Assembly (NCBI GenBank): GCA_020635795.1
Contig: JACJZD010000006.1
Span: 1-64,000, forward strand
Length of the DNA stretch: 64,000 nt
Source of the DNA: Flavobacteriales bacterium
GTDB lineage: Bacteria > Bacteroidota > Bacteroidia > Flavobacteriales_E > Vicingaceae
Direction: 5' to 3'
Under the pieces are notes generated by a model that was not told the origin of the DNA, did not search any database, and was given only the letters and a program-made list of their open reading frames with translations. The translations under genes and the position numbers were made by a program. Of the stretch, positions 61,533 to 64,000 are shown in pieces. Numbering within the stretch: position 1 is the first letter of the stretch; each line of letters starts with the position of its first letter.

Positions 61533-62159
61533 TTACTCAAGAACATACTTTCCGTTTACAAAAACATGCGTTCCTTCTTTTGGACAGTGGTTAATGAGAT
61601 TTGTATATGGTACTTCCTCTACTATCGTTTCGGTTTTACCCTTTTTTTTAACCGTTTTCCATTCATAGGTATGAGCCTTTGCATCTGATTTTACATTGCT
61701 TATTGTTATTGAACCAGTTCTATCAATTTTGAAACCGCAGGAACTAAATTCAAAACCTTTTACATGTTTTGGGTCTCCATAAGCAAGAAATCGATTGTAA
61801 TTCGATTGGTAGGATGTTACTGCTTCAAAAAGCATTTCTTTTGTGTCCAAATTCCAAATTTCATATTTTGATATTTGAGTATTCTCATCAATGTCGAATG
61901 TACCACCATGCTCGTTTATACTTCCAGAACAACTTCTAAAAAACACTAATTCTTTAGCTCCAATACCATCAATTTGAACGCTGTCGGTAATTTTTAAATC
62001 ACAATTACAAAAGTTACCGATATTTATTTTACTTAAATAAATGGTATCTTGTTGATTGTTATATACATAAATGCTTTTTTTATTGCCAATATTAGCAACA
62101 GTTTGAGCCAATAAAACCGTCGAGAAAATGAGTAAAAACAAGGAAAATGTTAATTTCAT
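61533..62159 (-). CDS. Secreted protein of unknown function
   Basis: 208 residues from ATG 62159 (MKLTFSLFLLIFSTVLLAQ signal peptide; the longer frame to 62186 is unnecessary). Cys-containing beta-rich domain (NIGNFCNCDLKI; VFFRSCSGSINEHGGTF; FEFSSCGFKIDR). No family recognised. It lies convergent to the winged-helix regulator gene. Confidence 0.78.
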   Translation of the reverse strand: MKLTFSLFLLIFSTVLLAQTVANIGNKKSIYVYNNQQDTIYLSKINIGNFCNCDLKITDSVQIDGIGAKELVFFRSCSGSINEHGGTFDIDENTQISKYEIWNLDTKEMLFEAVTSYQSNYNRFLAYGDPKHVKGFEFSSCGFKIDRTGSITISNVKSDAKAHTYEWKTVKKKGKTETIVEEVPYTNLINHCPKEGTHVFVNGKYVLE

Positions 62160-62236
62160 GGTGTAAGCTGATTTTAAAAACAACACACAAGAATTGTTCC
62201 AGTTACACTTTTCAACTTAACTACATTACTTACGGG

Positions 62237-62764
62237 TTACTTTGTTGTTTTACTTCCAAGCTGTATGCCCATTTCTTCATAAACCAAGTCGTTGGGCTCC
62301 CACAATTCTATTTTGTTGCCTTCAATGTCCATAATGTGTACAAATTTCCCGTAGTCGTACGTTTCAATGGTATCGGTAATGGTAACTCCTTCTTTTTTTA
62401 ATTCTTCCACAAGAGCAGTTAAATTTTCAACGCGGTAATTTATCATAAACTCCTTGGTGGAAGGCTCAAAATATTTCGTTTTTTCATTAAACGGACTCCA
62501 TTGCGAAAAACCTTTTTTGGTAGAATCGGCACCTTGAAACCACTCAAACACTGCCCCATATTGGTTGGTGTTTAACCCTAAGTGTTTTTGATACCATTCT
62601 CGCATTTTTGCAGGCTCTTTACATTTAAAAAAGATACCACCAATACCTGTAACTCTTTTTAAGTTGGTTTGGTCATCATCTTGTTTGGTAATGATGTTGT
62701 TTAATGCAAAACCAAAACAAAACGATGTTGCAATGGCTAAAATAATTAAGGTGTTTTTTTTCAT
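62237..62764 (-). CDS. VOC-superfamily (glyoxalase-like) secreted protein
   Basis: 175 residues: signal peptide or N-anchor (MKKNTLIILAIATSFCFGFAL), then one VOC domain (about 40-165: GIGGIFFKCKEPAKMREWYQKHLGLN, MINYRVENLTALVEELKKEGV, GKFVHIMDIEGNKIELWEPND). The metal ligands at the usual sites are incomplete, so it may be a binding or isomerase-like protein. Typical of YurT-type proteins. Confidence 0.86.
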   Translation of the reverse strand: MKKNTLIILAIATSFCFGFALNNIITKQDDDQTNLKRVTGIGGIFFKCKEPAKMREWYQKHLGLNTNQYGAVFEWFQGADSTKKGFSQWSPFNEKTKYFEPSTKEFMINYRVENLTALVEELKKEGVTITDTIETYDYGKFVHIMDIEGNKIELWEPNDLVYEEMGIQLGSKTTK

Positions 62765-62780
62765 TTTTTTAATATTTGTT

Positions 62781-62914
62781 GTTAACGGTTTCGGGCTTAG
62801 CGAAGGTGGCGATTTTCACCACAAATGTTCATACGAAGAACGAATGTTTGTATAACCACAAAACTGTCATACGAAGCACTGAGCCGCCAATTTCTTGTAG
62901 GTGCTGTTAGTGGC
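62781..62914. repeat. Intergenic repeat with internal direct repeats and attC-like ends
   Basis: Starts GTTAACGG and ends GTTAGTGGC. It contains direct repeats TCATACGAAG (two copies, about 43 bp apart) and CCACAAA (two copies). The GTTAGTGGC end (62906-62914) overlaps the stop codon of the next gene and is answered by the inverse GCCACTAAC at 63528-63536 on its other side. Its composition resembles recurring intergenic repeats of Bacteroidota that I recall but cannot name. Confidence 0.5.
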
Positions 62915-63521
62915 TGCTTTTCTTTGTCCATGTTTCCCCGTCTTTAGTTCTATAAGCTGTTAGTCCGAATTTGTCTGTCCAGTAAATTGTTTCAATATTT
63001 TTTGGTTCAGTTATTCTTTCAGGATAGCCATGTTTTACGATGTAATAGTTTGATACATTCAAGTCATTTACTTTAATTGTGTCCGTATGAAATTCCCCAA
63101 TAATAGTGTCAAAGTTTGAATGAAAGTCCTTGAAACTAATAGCAAAATCAACTTCCTTTTCTGTCGGATGTTTTGAAATCCAAAAGAGTTCTTGATAAAC
63201 AGTATCTATTTTCCCTCCAGTCGTCATGTCTTGAGATGTACCGAACCACCTGTCGACTGGCAAGTGTTTTATTTGAACCCATTTACCATTCACTGGTCGT
63301 GGTGCCATGAACCCACCGCAATTTTCATTACGTTCAGTCCCAAAGCCTACTATCGTAATGGTGTCTATGTCGCCTAAATTACTTTGAAAATAGATTGTGT
63401 CTCCGATATTATAGTCGGTGAAATGAGCTAATTCTTTGTCATTAAATTCCAAGTCCTTTTTGTCGTAAGAACAACAACCTGAAACAAAAATTGTCAATAT
63501 GATTAATATGTGTCGTTTCAT
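62907..63521 (-). CDS. Predicted lipoprotein within a repeat-bounded unit
   Basis: 204 residues from ATG 63521 (MKRHILIILTIFVSGCC; a longer frame to 63575 is possible). Lipoprotein-type signal. Beta-rich body (TDYNIGDTIYFQSNLGDIDTITIVGFG; GGFMAPRPVNGKW). Family not recognised. G+C is higher and codon use differs from most neighbours (CGT, GTC, GAC-type codons), and the gene is bounded by a 9-bp inverted repeat, both suggesting a separate origin. Confidence 0.7.
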   Translation of the reverse strand: MKRHILIILTIFVSGCCSYDKKDLEFNDKELAHFTDYNIGDTIYFQSNLGDIDTITIVGFGTERNENCGGFMAPRPVNGKWVQIKHLPVDRWFGTSQDMTTGGKIDTVYQELFWISKHPTEKEVDFAISFKDFHSNFDTIIGEFHTDTIKVNDLNVSNYYIVKHGYPERITEPKNIETIYWTDKFGLTAYRTKDGETWTKKSSH

Positions 63522-63654
63522 AAAGTTGCCACTAACTTGTTTATAGGTCTGACAAAACCATCCCAATTCACCCATTTTGGGCAGATAGGTCTGATTATCT
63601 TAATTCTTATCTACCAAATGTATTAAAAATAATTGCAAATTGAAGGAAGGTTAA

Positions 63655-63686
63655 TAGATTCCTGCCTGAGCAGGAATGATGTGAAG
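63655..63686. repeat. TCACATCATTCC-type palindromic repeat, second copy
   Basis: ATAGATTCC-TGCC-TGAG-CA-GGAATGATGTGA: on the other strand it reads TCACATCATTCCTGC...GCAGGAATCTAT, the same frame as the 28803-28834 copy with a different stem. Confidence 0.7.
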
Positions 63687-63702
63687 AATATATTTGGTTA
63701 AG

Positions 63703-63737
63703 TCTCCCTCCCTTAGGGAGGGTTGGGGGTGGGCTTT
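63703..63737. repeat. GC-rich hairpin repeat, terminator-like
   Basis: CTCCCTCCC-TTA-GGGAGGG followed by TTGGGGGTGGGCTTTTTT. Same family as 47555-47584 in opposite orientation; the T-tract on this strand could end a plus-strand transcript. It lies immediately after the end of the partial nuclease gene. Confidence 0.7.
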
Positions 63738-63738
63738 T

Positions 63739-64000
63739 TTACACCAAAACCAACTCCTTGTCTTTGATGTACAACAAGTAACTTTCAATGTTGGTGTAGC
63801 CCATTTCGGCGAGTAAAATCTTGTAATTTTCTAATTGTTGTTTGTGTTTTTTCTCTTTTTTACCCGTTTTGTAATCCACAATTATGGTGTTGTTGTTTTT
63901 TATCACTACTCTATCGGGTTGGTACGATTCGCCTGAGGGCAACAAAATGGTTGTTTCGGTTTTTAGTTCATCAAATGCAGTAAAAAAGCTTTCTACTTTG
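63739..64000 (-). CDS. RecB/AddA-like PD-(D/E)XK nuclease C-terminus (5' partial)
   Basis: The frame is open to the right window edge, so the start is outside. The C-terminal 87 residues read KVESFFTAFDELKTETTILLPSGESYQPDR...TIIVDYKTGKKEKKHKQQLENYKILL...: the PDR...VDYKTG signature and the Q-x(3)-Y helix that follows belong to the RecB/AddA-type nuclease domain of UvrD-family helicase-nucleases. The full protein is probably about 1000 residues and acts in double-strand break repair. Confidence 0.87.
   Translation of the reverse strand, partial: KVESFFTAFDELKTETTILLPSGESYQPDRVVIKNNNTIIVDYKTGKKEKKHKQQLENYKILLAEMGYTNIESYLLYIKDKELVLV

Noticed and set aside
1..64000. tRNA, rRNA, riboswitch, prophage or plasmid origin
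   Set aside because: No cloverleaf, conserved rRNA segment, known riboswitch core, phage structural gene or replication origin was recognised by eye; a covariance-model scan could still find a short RNA.

Overview
The window is a chromosomal stretch of a low-GC (about one third G+C) member of the Bacteroidota, most likely a marine or aquatic Flavobacteriales-type bacterium. This rests on several kinds of evidence: promoters of the Bacteroidota TTTG/TAnnTTTG type, many small lipoproteins, a PafA-type alkaline phosphatase, and a lamin-tail surface protein with a CHU_C-like (type IX secretion) C-terminus. TPR/PD40 envelope proteins, DUF5686, DUF4837, DUF3127 and HU-CCDC81/SPOR proteins, and HisKA_2 plus LytTR signalling, point the same way. 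No rRNA, tRNA, CRISPR array or transposase was seen. Coding density is high and no gene-free stretch exceeds about 250 bp. The genes at both edges are incomplete.

Layout. 1-3158: a multi-PAS/GAF HisKA_2 sensor kinase (5' end missing) and its LytTR response regulator. 3238-8514: arginase-family enzyme, PafA phosphatase, fluoride channel CrcB, PAP2 phosphatase and small proteins. 8574-10777: a stress operon (Hsp20, a lipoprotein, CbpA, CbpM). 11016-15982: ProC, a ClC protein, a YitT protein and a coiled-coil secreted protein. 15994-17876: type II restriction-modification (R-M) system 1 (NgoPII-like endonuclease and C5-methyltransferase). 17883-22683: SDR, a gene apparently split by a palindromic element, NRDE, DinB, redoxin and radical SAM proteins. 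22764-32710: envelope genes (DUF5686, lamin-tail protein, CPBP protease, TatA, LysM transglycosylase, DUF4837). 32745-35664: R-M system 2, a C5-methyltransferase with two candidate nuclease genes. 35747-43277: YCII lipoprotein, universal stress protein, acyl-CoA carboxylase beta, DUF389, CPA2 antiporter, MarC, RNase HI. 43374-51889: aminotransferase, a PD40/TPR protein built from two units, nitrilase-like amidase, hydroxyacid dehydrogenase, a polytopic membrane protein and an HU/SPOR protein. 51973-59557: lipoprotein, a nuclease-domain protein, ThyA, a second polytopic protein, a PD40/TPR protein, CdaA, an SLC13 transporter and DUF3127. 59625-64000: lipoproteins, a membrane-anchored winged-helix regulator, VOC protein, a possible gene cassette and the C-terminus of a RecB/AddA-like nuclease.

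The most interesting signal is a set of small palindromic or GC-rich repeats that occur between genes and also, apparently, inside two adjacent protein-coding genes in frame (three insertions between 48093 and 49146). This resembles the coding palindromic elements known from Rickettsia. A different 144-bp inverted-repeat element (18988-19131) appears to have split one gene into two same-frame ORFs. R-M system 2, with two PD-(D/E)XK-like ORFs beside one methyltransferase, is the best candidate for a poorly described enzyme system. Family assignments are from motif recognition only; no database search was run.
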